Made by a program: the position numbers and the translations under genes. This document shows positions 35,189 through 44,456 of a stretch of 64,000 nt of DNA, one piece after another. Position 1 is the first letter of the stretch. Each line of letters starts with the position of its first letter. Source of the DNA: SIG575 sp964474295 (lineage in GTDB: Bacteria > Bacillota > Clostridia > Oscillospirales > Acutalibacteraceae); the NCBI GenBank assembly GCA_964474295.1, contig CAYYRN010000004.1, forward strand, positions 1 to 64,000, written 5' to 3'. Under the pieces are notes generated by a model. That model searched no databases, was not told where the DNA came from, and was given only the letters and a program-made list of their open reading frames with translations.

Positions 35189-37372
35189 GTGACTTACGAA
35201 AACGGATACGAACAGTTAAGAGAAAAGCTTCAAAAGAATTTCACTTGTGAAGAAATCGAGATAATAGACAAGGCATATGCCTTTGCCGAAAAAGCTCATG
35301 ACGGTCAGCTTAGATTTTCCGGTCAGCCGTATATCATACATCCGGTTGCGGTGGCAACAATACTTGCGGATTTATGTATGGATTATCAATCGATTGTTGC
35401 CGCACTTTTGCACGATACGGTCGAGGATACGGATGTTTCCGTGGAAAAAATCAAGGATGAATACGGCGAAGATGTGGCAAAGCTTGTTGACGGAGTTACA
35501 AAGCTCGGTAAAGTTCCGCTTTCCACCCGTGAGGAGGAGCAGGCGGAAAACATAAGAAAAATGCTGCTTGCGATGAGTGAAGATATACGTGTTATTATCA
35601 TCAAGCTTGCCGACAGACTGCACAATATGCGTACTCTTGAATTTATGCGTCCGCAGAAAAGACGTGATAAGGCACTTGAAACCATAGAAATTTACGCACC
35701 TCTCGCACACAGGCTCGGTATCAGAACAATAAAAGAAGAACTTGAGGATTTGGCAATAAGCTTCCTTGACCCTGTCGGCTACGAAGAAATCGAAACAAGG
35801 CTCGGCAATCAAATGGAGGAAAGGCAGAAATTTCTCGAAGATATCAAGGTCAGAATAAAGGAAAGAATTTCAACCGTTATCCCCGACCCCAAAATTGCGG
35901 GCAGAATAAAGAGCGTTCACGGAATTTACCGAAAGATGTATATGCAGAACAAGGATTTCGGTGAAATTTACGATATATATGCGGTAAGAATTATTGTGGA
36001 TTCCGTAATCGATTGTTACAACTGCCTCGGAATTATCCACGATATGTTTACCCCAATTCCCGGAAGATTCAAGGATTACATCTCAACTCCCAAACCGAAT
36101 ATGTATCAATCCCTGCACACAACCGTTATCGGCAAAGAGGGCATTGCGTTTGAAGTTCAAATAAGAACGTGGGAGATGCACTACACCGCAGAATACGGTA
36201 TTGCCGCACATTGGAAATACAAGCTGGGCGAAGGCTCAAAGGCTAAAATAGACGAAAGGCTTGCGTGGGTAAGGCAGCTTCTTGAAAGCCAGCGTGAATC
36301 AGACACGGTGGAAGATATTGTATCGACAATAAAGAGCGATTTTGTTCCCGAAGAGGTTTTTGTTTTCACCCCCAAGGGCGATGTTATTTCGCTTCCCGCA
36401 GGTGCGACGGTTATTGATTTTGCTTATGCCATCCACTCTGCGGTCGGCAACAAAATGGTCGGAGCAAAGGTGGACGGCAGAATTGTCCCGATTGATTTTG
36501 AAGTCAAAACAGGTCAGATTATCGAGGTTCTCACATCCTCACAGCAAGGCAAGGGGCCGAGCAGGGATTGGCTGAAAATAGTTAAAACGAGCGAAGCCAG
36601 AACAAAAATCCGTGCGTGGTTCAAAAAAGAAAGAAGAAAAGAAAATATCGAAGAGGGCAAAGCCGAAATCGAAAGAGAATTCAGAAGAAATAAAATTATT
36701 CTTGACAACAGTTCTTTTGACAGTTTTGTCAAAAGCCTTGCCGAACGTCAGCATATGCCGAATGTCGAAGATTTTTATGCCGCAATCGGCTATGGCGGAA
36801 TCAGTGTTATAAAAATGCTTCCGCAAATTAAGGAAAGCTACACAAAGCTTGTGAAAACAGCGGCTCCCGCAGTCGATGAAATTGCCGTTACGGCACCGAA
36901 GAAAAAATCAAAAAGCAGCGAAGGTGTTACGGTCGAAAATATCGACAATTGCCTTATCAAATTTGCCCGCTGCTGCAACCCGCTGCCGGGCGACCCGATT
37001 ATCGGCTTTATAACAAGAGGCTACGGCGTTTCCATACATAACAGAAATTGTCCCAACGTGCCTCAAAATATAGAAGAAGCAAGCGAACCCGAAAGATGGG
37101 TAAAAGCAACGTGGGATTCCAATCTCAAAGAAGATTACAATGCAACGCTTTCCGTTGTCTGTATTGATAAAGTCGGTCTTCTTGCCGAAATTTCGGGAAA
37201 ATTTGCCGAAATGAGAGTTATGATTCATTCTGTTAATATGCGTTCGATTAAGGATGGCAGAGCCATAATGAATGTGACTATAACTATAAGCGGTGCGGAG
37301 CATTTGAAAAACGTTATGGCTAAAATTCAAAAAATCGACGGCGTATTGCTTGTGGAAAGAGCAGGTATTTAA
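35189..37372 (+). CDS. rel: Bifunctional (p)ppGpp synthetase/hydrolase (Rel)
   Basis: A 727-residue stringent-response enzyme. The HD hydrolase domain has LLHDTVEDTDV (about 73-83) and KLADRLHNMRTL. The synthetase domain has GRIKSVHGIYRKM and YDIYAVRIIVD, then FKDYISTPKPNMYQSLHTTVIG. TGS (EEVFVFTPKGDVISLPAGATVIDFAYAIHS), zinc-finger (FARCCNPLPGDPIIGFI) and C-terminal ACT domains complete it. Both active sites look intact. It senses uncharged tRNA on the ribosome and makes ppGpp, and also degrades it. The start is GTG at 35189, 5 bases after AGGTGA that contains recJ's stop. dtd follows after 2 bases. Confidence 0.96.
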   Translation: MTYENGYEQLREKLQKNFTCEEIEIIDKAYAFAEKAHDGQLRFSGQPYIIHPVAVATILADLCMDYQSIVAALLHDTVEDTDVSVEKIKDEYGEDVAKLVDGVTKLGKVPLSTREEEQAENIRKMLLAMSEDIRVIIIKLADRLHNMRTLEFMRPQKRRDKALETIEIYAPLAHRLGIRTIKEELEDLAISFLDPVGYEEIETRLGNQMEERQKFLEDIKVRIKERISTVIPDPKIAGRIKSVHGIYRKMYMQNKDFGEIYDIYAVRIIVDSVIDCYNCLGIIHDMFTPIPGRFKDYISTPKPNMYQSLHTTVIGKEGIAFEVQIRTWEMHYTAEYGIAAHWKYKLGEGSKAKIDERLAWVRQLLESQRESDTVEDIVSTIKSDFVPEEVFVFTPKGDVISLPAGATVIDFAYAIHSAVGNKMVGAKVDGRIVPIDFEVKTGQIIEVLTSSQQGKGPSRDWLKIVKTSEARTKIRAWFKKERRKENIEEGKAEIEREFRRNKIILDNSSFDSFVKSLAERQHMPNVEDFYAAIGYGGISVIKMLPQIKESYTKLVKTAAPAVDEIAVTAPKKKSKSSEGVTVENIDNCLIKFARCCNPLPGDPIIGFITRGYGVSIHNRNCPNVPQNIEEASEPERWVKATWDSNLKEDYNATLSVVCIDKVGLLAEISGKFAEMRVMIHSVNMRSIKDGRAIMNVTITISGAEHLKNVMAKIQKIDGVLLVERAGI

Positions 37373-37374
37373 TT

Positions 37375-37836
37375 ATGAAAGCTGTAATACAACGTGTTAC
37401 CTTTTCGGAGGTTAAGGTTGACGGTGAAACCGTCGGCAAAATTGAAAACGGATTTATGATTTTGCTGGGTGTTGTCGAAGGCGACACAAAAAGCGAAGCG
37501 GATTTGCTTGCAAAGAAGACTGCGAATATGCGTATTTTCGAGGATGAAAACGGCAAGATGAACCTGTCGCTTCTCGACACAGACGGGGAGTGCCTTGTAA
37601 TTTCGCAATTTACTCTTTGTGCCGATTGCAAAAAAGGTAACAGACCGTCGTTTGTTTCCTCCGCAAAGCCGACTGAAGCAAATGAGCTTTATGAATATTT
37701 CATCGAAAAACTGAAAGAAAACGGTATTAAAAAAGTTGAACACGGTCAGTTCGGTGCCGATATGAAGGTATCGCTTCTCAATGACGGCCCCGTAACAATT
37801 GTTCTCGATTCAGACATAATTAAGCCGAGAGGATGA
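37375..37836 (+). CDS. dtd: D-aminoacyl-tRNA deacylase
   Basis: A 153-residue homodimeric editing enzyme that removes D-amino acids and glycine wrongly attached to tRNA. The two signature motifs are SQFTLCADCKKGNRPSF and NDGPVTIVLDS, with a cross-subunit Gly-Pro. Length is standard. Located directly after rel, as in many Firmicutes (rel-dtd), with 2 bases between stop and start. Confidence 0.96.
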   Translation: MKAVIQRVTFSEVKVDGETVGKIENGFMILLGVVEGDTKSEADLLAKKTANMRIFEDENGKMNLSLLDTDGECLVISQFTLCADCKKGNRPSFVSSAKPTEANELYEYFIEKLKENGIKKVEHGQFGADMKVSLLNDGPVTIVLDSDIIKPRG

Positions 37837-37842
37837 TGTGCT

Positions 37843-38484
37843 GTGAAAATCAAAACTTTGATTCTCGGAGAAATGAGAACCAATTGCTATGTTCTTACAG
37901 AGGAAAAGTCCGGTGTTTCTGCGGTTGTTGACCCCGGCGAGTTTTCAACGGAGCTTGAAAAAGCCGTTGAGAATTTGTGCGTTGAATATATACTCGTCAC
38001 CCACGGACATTTTGACCACATTATGGGTGTTAAAAAGCTGAAAGAAAAGACGGGTGCAAAAATTGTCATAGGCATCGGTGACAGTGAATGTTTGAACGGA
38101 GATATGCACAATCTTTGCACTCAGGCAGGTTACAGCCTTGACAAATGCAGTGCCGATATCACCGTCAGCGACGGCGACACTTTTAAAATCGGTGAAGAAA
38201 ACGTAAAAGTTCTCCATACCCCCGGTCATTCTGTCGGTTCGGTGTGTTATCTTTTGGAGGATTCACGCATTATGATGTCGGGCGACACTTTGTTTTGCCT
38301 GACCTGCGGCAGGACGGATATGTACGGCGGAAACTCGGAGGATATGCTAAGTTCCCTTATACGGCTTAAAAATCTTGAGGGGGATTATGAGGTTTATCCC
38401 GGTCACAACAGAAAAACAACTCTTTCGGAAGAAAGAATCAGGAACAGATATATGAAAAGAGATTTGAATAAATGGTATTGGTAA
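37843..38484 (+). CDS. MBL-fold hydrolase, glyoxalase II-like
   Basis: A 213-residue metallo-beta-lactamase-fold protein. The metal motif is THGHFDH (about 50-56), then HTPGHSVGS, SGDTLF and YPGHNRKTTL. This set is typical of hydroxyacylglutathione hydrolase-like proteins (YqgX/YcbL type), which often follow dtd and rel in Clostridia. The substrate is probably a thioester or glyoxal conjugate. The start is GTG at 37843. It overlaps hemZ by 13 bases. Confidence 0.85.
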   Translation: MKIKTLILGEMRTNCYVLTEEKSGVSAVVDPGEFSTELEKAVENLCVEYILVTHGHFDHIMGVKKLKEKTGAKIVIGIGDSECLNGDMHNLCTQAGYSLDKCSADITVSDGDTFKIGEENVKVLHTPGHSVGSVCYLLEDSRIMMSGDTLFCLTCGRTDMYGGNSEDMLSSLIRLKNLEGDYEVYPGHNRKTTLSEERIRNRYMKRDLNKWYW

Positions 38485-39899
38485 ACTTAAATCACAAATT
38501 TAATTACGAAACGGAAAATCTCTGCCGTGTTTTCTTTCCTTTGGAAAAAATCGAGGTTGTAAACGAGGATAAGGAATGTTGCAGAAAAATAATCACCGAA
38601 AAATCGGGTGCTGAAATTTCCGTAAAGGTTCTTTTTGAAGAACGTGAAATATCTCTTGAAAAGGTATGCGATGACAAAGCCGATTTTGAGCTTGAAATCG
38701 CAACGCTTCTTTTTAAAGCACTCACCGAGCTTACCTCATACACACCGTCGTGGGGACTTCTCACGGGTGTCAGGCCCTCAAAGCTTATGCTGAAGCTTTG
38801 TGAGGAAAAAGGCGAAGAAGAAGCGGTAAATTATTTCAAAAACAGTCTGCTTGTAAGCGGCGAAAAAACACAGCTTGCGCTTAATGTCGCAAAATGCGAG
38901 GAAAAAATAATATCGCTCTCAAAACCCGAATCATTCAGCCTTTACATATCGATACCTTTTTGCCCGACAAGGTGCAGTTATTGTTCTTTTGTTTCACATT
39001 CGATAGAAAAAACGAAAAAATTAATGCAGCCGTACGTTGAAAATTTGTGCCGTGAAATTGAACTTACGGGTAAAATCGCAAAAGAATTGAATCTTTGCTT
39101 GGAAACCGTGTATTTCGGCGGCGGCACACCGACAACGCTTTCCCCCGAACAGCTTGAAACGCTGCTTAAAGCAGTAAGAGACAGTTTTGACCTTTCAACC
39201 TGCTTTGAATATACGGTGGAAGCCGGCAGACCGGACACCGTCACCCGTGAAAAACTCGAAGTGCTGAAAAGAAACGGTGTCGGCAGAATAAGTATAAATC
39301 CGCAGACTTTTAACGATAAGGTTCTTGAAAATATCGGAAGACGTCACACATCCGAACAAACCCTGCGTGCATACGAAACGGCAAGAAGTGTCGGATTCGA
39401 TAACATAAATATGGATTTGATAGCCGGTTTGTCGGGTGATACGCTTGAAAGCTTTTCGGAAACTCTCGATAAAATAAACGAGCTTTCTCCCGAAAACGTA
39501 ACCGTACACACTTTGGCACTTAAACGTTCCTCAACTCTTGCGGGGGATACAACGTCTTTGTCAAGCGGAACGCTTGCAAACAGTATGATAAATCTTTCTC
39601 ACGAAAAGCTGCGTGCGTATGAGCCTTATTATATGTACAGACAAAGCAAATCCCTCGGAAATTTGGAAAATGTCGGTTGGTGCAAGAAAGGCTTTGAGTG
39701 TGCATATAATATCTTTATGATGGAAGAATGTCATACAATTCTCGCTTGCGGGGCAGGTGCGGTAACAAAGCTTAAAGACCCGAACTCGAATTTAATCGAA
39801 CGTATTTTTAATTTTAAATATCCGTATGAATATAATGACAGACTTTCACAACTGCTTGAAAGAAAAAAACGTATTTACGGTTTTTATTCGGAGAGGTGA
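38472..39899 (+). CDS. hemZ: Coproporphyrinogen dehydrogenase HemZ (radical SAM)
   Basis: A 475-residue radical SAM enzyme of the HemN/HemZ family. The iron-sulfur motif CPTRCSYCSF (CxxxCxxC, about residues 165-172) and YFGGGTPTTL are present. The long N-terminal domain (about 150 residues) is typical of HemZ, which converts coproporphyrinogen III to protoporphyrinogen IX without oxygen. Some family members act on other substrates such as heme, so function here is by name. The start ATG lies inside the metallo-hydrolase gene (13-base overlap). No other heme gene is nearby. Confidence 0.85.
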   Translation: MVLVNLNHKFNYETENLCRVFFPLEKIEVVNEDKECCRKIITEKSGAEISVKVLFEEREISLEKVCDDKADFELEIATLLFKALTELTSYTPSWGLLTGVRPSKLMLKLCEEKGEEEAVNYFKNSLLVSGEKTQLALNVAKCEEKIISLSKPESFSLYISIPFCPTRCSYCSFVSHSIEKTKKLMQPYVENLCREIELTGKIAKELNLCLETVYFGGGTPTTLSPEQLETLLKAVRDSFDLSTCFEYTVEAGRPDTVTREKLEVLKRNGVGRISINPQTFNDKVLENIGRRHTSEQTLRAYETARSVGFDNINMDLIAGLSGDTLESFSETLDKINELSPENVTVHTLALKRSSTLAGDTTSLSSGTLANSMINLSHEKLRAYEPYYMYRQSKSLGNLENVGWCKKGFECAYNIFMMEECHTILACGAGAVTKLKDPNSNLIERIFNFKYPYEYNDRLSQLLERKKRIYGFYSER

Positions 39900-39906
39900 C
39901 GGTTAA

Positions 39907-40830
39907 TTGGCAAAAATTGAGAATGAGCTTGGCTTTATCGTCGAAAATGCCCTGAATAATAAAAAAGAATTGATTGAAAAATCGGAATTGAATTATGAAA
40001 AAATTATCGATTCGGTTTCCGAAAAAATAAACGGTGACAGCAACAAAAAAATTGTTATGCTTGCGGGGCCGAGCGGTTCGGGAAAAACAACAACCGCAGG
40101 CAAGATAAAAGAAAAGCTGGAACTTTTCGGTCATAAGGCATATACCGTAAGCCTCGATGACTTTTATAAAAACATAGGCGAAGGGCCGAAAAACGAGGAC
40201 GGCTCAAATGATTTTGAATCGGTTGATTCTCTCGATACCGAACTTATAAGAAAATGTCTCGGTGAATTGATTGAAGGCTCTAAAAGCGAACTGCCGCTGT
40301 TTGATTTTATGACGGGCAGAAGAAGAAGCGAAAAGAATGTTATAGAACTGAAAGAAGATGATGTAATAATTGTCGAGGGTTTGCATGCTTTAAACCCTGC
40401 CGTTGTTTCGGCTTTGCCGCAGGAAAACCTTTTTAAAATTTACATCAGCGTGTCTTCGAGAATTTATGATAAAAACGAGGTTCTTTTGACAAAGAGAGAT
40501 TTACGTTTCGTAAGACGTATGATAAGGGATTTTCAATTCAGAAACAGTCCCGTAGAACATACTTATTCTCTTTGGCCGGCGGTGCTGAACGGCGAAGAAA
40601 AATTTCTTTTTCCGTTCAGGAAAAATGCTGACGAAACGATAAATTCGATTCACATTTACGAACCGTGTGTTTTTAAAGACGAAGCGATAAGCCTCCTTTC
40701 CACGGTGAAAAAAGAAAGTGTAAATTACGAAGATGCGAGGGAGCTTATCTCCAAGCTTAACAAATTTCCGTCAATCGAAAAAAATCTTGTTCCCGAAAAA
40801 TCACTGTTGCGAGAATTTTTGGGAAGATAA
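39907..40830 (+). CDS. Uridine kinase/phosphoribulokinase-like nucleoside kinase
   Basis: A 307-residue P-loop kinase. Walker A is GPSGSGKTTTAGK (about 52-64). YTVSLDDFYKNIGEGPKNEDG and DFESVDSLD, then EGLHALNP and LTKRDLRFVRRMIRDFQFR follow. It resembles the uridine-kinase-like proteins of Clostridia that also carry a TGS-like or threonyl-tRNA-synthetase-type N-terminus, but that part is absent here. It probably phosphorylates a nucleoside or sugar phosphate. The start is TTG at 39907, 7 bases after AGGTGA containing hemZ's stop. Confidence 0.8.
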   Translation: MAKIENELGFIVENALNNKKELIEKSELNYEKIIDSVSEKINGDSNKKIVMLAGPSGSGKTTTAGKIKEKLELFGHKAYTVSLDDFYKNIGEGPKNEDGSNDFESVDSLDTELIRKCLGELIEGSKSELPLFDFMTGRRRSEKNVIELKEDDVIIVEGLHALNPAVVSALPQENLFKIYISVSSRIYDKNEVLLTKRDLRFVRRMIRDFQFRNSPVEHTYSLWPAVLNGEEKFLFPFRKNADETINSIHIYEPCVFKDEAISLLSTVKKESVNYEDARELISKLNKFPSIEKNLVPEKSLLREFLGR

Positions 40831-40845
40831 TATGAGGTGAAACAT

Positions 40846-42630
40846 TTGGAAAAAGTTGAAAAAAAGCAGACAATGCTAAACGGTGCTTTGATTTTAATGA
40901 TAGCCACGGCAATCGGCTCGATTATAGGGGCGCTTTATAAACTTCCGCTTACCGCACTTATAGGTGAGGTGGGCAGAGGATATTTTGCCTCCGCATATCA
41001 AATATATGTGCCGATTTACGCCATTTCAATGGCAGGATTACCCGTTGCGGTTTCAAAACTTGTCAGTGAATATTTTGCATCGAACAGATACCGTGATGCA
41101 ATGAACGTAAAAAAAATCGCCGGAAGACTTTTCCTTATAACCGGAATCGCCGGTACGGTTTTGCTTATGATACTTGCATATCCTTATTCCGCATGGATTT
41201 GTGATACGCCCCAGACCGTATGGAGTATTCTTGCAATAGCTCCGTCGATTTTCTTCTGCTGTCTTATGTCGACTTACAGAGGATATTATGAAGGCTCACG
41301 CAATATGGTGCCGACTGCCGTTACGGAAATTGTGGAAAATGTCGGCAGACTTGTTTTCGGACTTGCATTTTCTTACATAGTGATGAAAATGGGTACGTCC
41401 GAATTTGAAGCGTCCGGTACTGTTTTCGGCAATGCCGTCGAAAACGAAAGCGAAGCCTTGAGCATTATGTACCCTTTCGCTGCCGCAGCGGCTATTTTGG
41501 GTGTTACGGTGGGTACGGTTTTTGCTTTCCTTTATGTTCACATAAGGTATAAAGTCAAGGGTTCGGGTATTACAAGAATTCAGCTTGTAAATTCGCTTCC
41601 CGCACAGCCGAAAGCTCAAACGGCAAAAAGACTTATTTCGCTTGCAATTCCTATGGTTATAAGCTCGCTTGTTTTGAACATTTCAAACCTTATCGATGCT
41701 TCGCTTATTCAAAAATGTCTCAGTGTCGCTCTTGAAAAGGATTATGATTTAATTTATAATATGTACAAAGCGTCTCTCGATGCTTCGGAAACTCTAAGGG
41801 AAGATACAAAAACTTACCTTTACGGTTGCTATTTTGCTTCTCAGGATTTGAGGAACATAATTCCGTCTATTACAATGGCACTCGGTGTAAGTGCAATTCC
41901 TGCACTTTCCGCAGCATACACGGTCAAAGACAGAAAAGCTCAAAAAAGCACAATTGAGTCGGTCTTGAGAATTACTTCTCTCATTGCTTTGCCTGCGGGT
42001 ATAGGTATGGGCGTGCTGTCGGAGCCTATTTTGACACTTTTTTACGGCGGAACAAATTCACAAAACCTTATACCCATCGCCGCACCGATTATGGCTGTTA
42101 CCTGCTATGCTACTTTTTTCTTTGCGATTTCATCGCCTATTACGAATATGCTTCAAGCCATCGGCAGAGCAGATGTGCCGGTAAAAAGTCTGCTTGTCGG
42201 CTCGGTTGTGAAAATAGTTGCCGATATTGTTCTTGTAAGCAATCCGAAGTATAACATAAAGGGTGCGGTTGTCGGCACAATTCTTTGCTATGTTATAATT
42301 GTTGTGATAAATTTCATTTCGCTTATTAAATTTTCAAAAGTGAAAATCAATCTGGTTTCCGCTTTCTTTAAGCCGTTTGTTTGCGCCGCTTTCAGTTCTC
42401 TTGTGGGATATATGGCATATGTCGGAATCGAACACCTTTTCCCCGCTTCGGATTATTCGACAAGATTTAACGGTTCTACCGTTTCGTGCATAATTTCGGT
42501 GGTAATTATTATGGTAGTTTATCTGATTTCGATGCTTTTAATACGCGGTTTATCGGAAGAAGACATAAAAATGTTGCCCAAAGGAGAAAAAATTGCAAAA
42601 ATGCTTGAAAAATATAAACTTTTAGGTTAA
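40846..42630 (+). CDS. SpoVB/YabM-like lipid-linked polysaccharide flippase (MOP superfamily)
   Basis: A 594-residue membrane protein with about 14 helices of the MOP/MurJ superfamily. The SpoVB-type pattern KLPLTALIGEVGRGYFASAYQIYVPIYAIS and MAGLPVAVSKLVSEY is seen at the N-terminus, and TYRGYYEGSRNMVPTAVTEIVENVGRL later. It should move lipid-linked cell-wall or spore-cortex precursors across the membrane. It is the first gene of the conserved yab run, followed by mazG as in B. subtilis yabM-yabN. The start is TTG at 40846, 5 bases after GAGGTGA. Confidence 0.88.
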   Translation: MEKVEKKQTMLNGALILMIATAIGSIIGALYKLPLTALIGEVGRGYFASAYQIYVPIYAISMAGLPVAVSKLVSEYFASNRYRDAMNVKKIAGRLFLITGIAGTVLLMILAYPYSAWICDTPQTVWSILAIAPSIFFCCLMSTYRGYYEGSRNMVPTAVTEIVENVGRLVFGLAFSYIVMKMGTSEFEASGTVFGNAVENESEALSIMYPFAAAAAILGVTVGTVFAFLYVHIRYKVKGSGITRIQLVNSLPAQPKAQTAKRLISLAIPMVISSLVLNISNLIDASLIQKCLSVALEKDYDLIYNMYKASLDASETLREDTKTYLYGCYFASQDLRNIIPSITMALGVSAIPALSAAYTVKDRKAQKSTIESVLRITSLIALPAGIGMGVLSEPILTLFYGGTNSQNLIPIAAPIMAVTCYATFFFAISSPITNMLQAIGRADVPVKSLLVGSVVKIVADIVLVSNPKYNIKGAVVGTILCYVIIVVINFISLIKFSKVKINLVSAFFKPFVCAAFSSLVGYMAYVGIEHLFPASDYSTRFNGSTVSCIISVVIIMVVYLISMLLIRGLSEEDIKMLPKGEKIAKMLEKYKLLG

Positions 42631-42663
42631 AATAGATTTTGCTATCTGTTTGGAGGACGTAAA

Positions 42664-43458
42664 ATGGTTGATTCGTTTGAATTTAAAGACAGGTATAACT
42701 TTTATGACCTTGTAAATATTATGAAAGCCTTGCGTGGAAAAGGCGGTTGTCCGTGGGATGCCGAGCAAACGCATGAGAGCATAAAAAAGAATTTTATCGA
42801 AGAAACCTATGAGGTAATCGAAGCGATAAACAAGAAAAATCCGGAACTTCTCTGTGAGGAACTCGGTGATGTTCTTTTGCAGGTTGTTTTCCATTCGGAA
42901 ATGGAAAGCGAAAAAGGTGTTTTTGCCGTTGATGACGTAACGGACGGAATTTGCAAAAAGCTTATCGAACGGCATCCTCACGTTTTCGGTGAAGTAAAGG
43001 TAAACGGTGTGGGCGATGTCCTTGACAATTGGGATGTGATTAAAAGAAGCACCAAGGGTCAAAAAACTCAGTCACAGGCAATGCAGTGCGTACCCCGTGA
43101 GCTTCCCGCTTTGATGAGAAGCACGAAAATTCAGGAAAAAGCAAAAAAAGCAGGCTTTGACTGGGAAAATATCGATGACGTTTTCGCAAAGCTTGACGAA
43201 GAAATCCTCGAACTGAAAAATGCTTACAAATCGGGTGTTAAAAAGGATATTGAGGAAGAATTGGGCGATGTGCTGTTCAGCACGGTTAATTTGTCAAGGT
43301 TTTTGTCGTGTGATGCTGAGGAAGCTTTGACATCTTCCTGCGATAAATTTATTTCACGTTATACAAAGGTCGAAAATCTCGCAAAAGAAAGAGGTATCGA
43401 TATGAAAGATGCTTCTCTTGAAGAGCTGGACGGGCTTTGGAACGAAATTAAGTCTTGA
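42664..43458 (+). CDS. mazG: Nucleoside triphosphate pyrophosphohydrolase MazG
   Basis: A 264-residue all-alpha NTP pyrophosphatase that hydrolyses non-standard or surplus nucleotides to monophosphate. Two MazG repeats are present: GGCPWDAEQTHESIKKNFIEETYEVIEAI (about 25-53) with ELGDVLLQVVFHSE, and ELGDVLFSTVNLSRF (about 200-214). The N-terminal SAM-methyltransferase-like domain of B. subtilis YabN is missing, so it is the plain MazG form. GGAGGACGT precedes the ATG. Confidence 0.94.
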   Translation: MVDSFEFKDRYNFYDLVNIMKALRGKGGCPWDAEQTHESIKKNFIEETYEVIEAINKKNPELLCEELGDVLLQVVFHSEMESEKGVFAVDDVTDGICKKLIERHPHVFGEVKVNGVGDVLDNWDVIKRSTKGQKTQSQAMQCVPRELPALMRSTKIQEKAKKAGFDWENIDDVFAKLDEEILELKNAYKSGVKKDIEEELGDVLFSTVNLSRFLSCDAEEALTSSCDKFISRYTKVENLAKERGIDMKDASLEELDGLWNEIKS

Positions 43459-43512
43459 AAACACTTTTTTCAGGTGTTTCAAAATAAAAAAATAATATGG
43501 AGGAAAAAGCAA

Positions 43513-43782
43513 ATGAATAAGACAGAATTGGTTGCAGCAGTTGCAGAAAAAGGTTTTTCAAAGAAAGATGCTGAAAAAGCAGTAGCAGCAGTTTTCGGTT
43601 CAATTGAGGAAGCACTCAAAGCAGGCGATAAAGTACAGCTTATCGGCTTCGGTACATTTGAAGTTCGTGAGCGTGCGGCAAAACAGGGACGTAACCCCAG
43701 AACAGGCGAAGCTATGACATTTGAAGCATCAAAAGTTCCCGCATTTAAAGCAGGCGCTTCGCTTAAAGCAGCAGTTAAATAA
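43513..43782 (+). CDS. hup: HU family DNA-binding protein
   Basis: An 89-residue nucleoid-associated protein that bends DNA as a dimer. MNKTELVAAVAEKG, LIGFGTFEVRERAAKQGRNPRTGE and FEASKVPAFKAGASLKAAVK match HU throughout, including the beta-arm. The open frame runs back to 43474, but the ATG at 43513 follows GGAGGAAAA. The HU gene sits between mazG and rqcP, as in several Clostridia. Codon use here is typical of highly expressed genes. Confidence 0.96.
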   Translation: MNKTELVAAVAEKGFSKKDAEKAVAAVFGSIEEALKAGDKVQLIGFGTFEVRERAAKQGRNPRTGEAMTFEASKVPAFKAGASLKAAVK

Positions 43783-43802
43783 TTTGTTTATTGCTATCAA
43801 CG

Positions 43803-43834
43803 GGGGCAGCCAAACGGCTGTCCCTTGATTTTTA
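43803..43834 (+). terminator. Hairpin after the HU gene
   Basis: GGGGCAGCC (43803-43811) pairs with GGCTGTCCC (43816-43824) with an AAAC loop, then TTGATTTTTA. The T-run is short and interrupted. It could cut part of the transcript before rqcP and let HU be made in excess. Confidence 0.45.
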
Positions 43835-43859
43835 CCGTGTTTTTTTCGGGAGGTTTGTT

Positions 43860-44105
43860 ATGAGACTCGATAAATATCTCAAGGTTTCACGTCTTATAAA
43901 AAGACGTACGGTTGCAAACGAGGTTTGCGATGCAAAGCACGTTTCGGTCAACGGCAAGGTTGCAAGAGCTTCTTACGATGTTAAAGTCGGGGATGTAATC
44001 GAAATTCAGATGGGTTCCAACTTGACAAAAGCAGAGGTTCTTAACGTAAGCGAACACGCAACAAAAAATGACGCACCGTTGATGTACAAAATTATCAATA
44101 ATTGA
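43860..44105 (+). CDS. rqcP: S4-domain ribosome quality-control protein RqcP (YabO)
   Basis: An 81-residue S4 RNA-binding protein, MRLDKYLKVSRLIKRRTVANEVCDAKHVSVNGKVARASYDVKVGD. B. subtilis RqcP (YabO) works with RqcH on the 50S subunit to add poly-alanine tails to stalled nascent chains; this gene is the positional and sequence counterpart. The start ATG at 43860 follows GGGAGG; the open frame is longer upstream but lacks a binding site. It lies in yab order between HU and yabP. Confidence 0.92.
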   Translation: MRLDKYLKVSRLIKRRTVANEVCDAKHVSVNGKVARASYDVKVGDVIEIQMGSNLTKAEVLNVSEHATKNDAPLMYKIINN

Positions 44106-44175
44106 ATAAAAAATCTTCTTGCCGAATATATTTTACAATGATGTTCCGATATTTTGTGCAAGGAGTTTTTTATTT

Positions 44176-44451
44176 ATGGATGAAAAAAGGATAAAAATGC
44201 CGCATAATCTTGTAATGGAGGACAGACGCAGCCTTTCGATAACCGGTGTTTGCGATGTTGACAGTTTTGACGAAAGCACGATAATAGTTTTTACCGATTT
44301 GGGAGAGCTTACCGTAAGGGGAGAAGACCTGCACATCAAAAACCTTAATATAGAAGCGGGCGAGGTTTCTCTCGAAGGCAAAATTTCTTCGCTTGCGTAT
44401 GCCGAAAATGCGGCAAAGCAAACGGGTTTCTTCGGCAGAGTTTTCAGGTGA
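44176..44451 (+). CDS. yabP: Sporulation protein YabP
   Basis: A 91-residue protein of the YabP/YqfC family, needed for normal spore-coat or cortex development in B. subtilis. The family pattern HNLVMEDRRSLSITGVCDVDSFDESTIIVFTD and LTVRGEDLHIKNLNIEAGEVSLEGKI is present. The ATG at 44176 is placed by AAGGAG at 44160-44165. It is coupled to yabQ: its TGA stop is part of AGGTGA, 5 bases before the yabQ ATG. Confidence 0.92.
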   Translation: MDEKRIKMPHNLVMEDRRSLSITGVCDVDSFDESTIIVFTDLGELTVRGEDLHIKNLNIEAGEVSLEGKISSLAYAENAAKQTGFFGRVFR

Positions 44452-44456
44452 TGTGA

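Noticed and set aside
43455..43490. Stem AAACAC/GTGTTT before the HU gene
   Set aside because: It is not followed by a T-run on the plus strand, the stem is only 6 bp and it overlaps the end of mazG, so I do not call a terminator.
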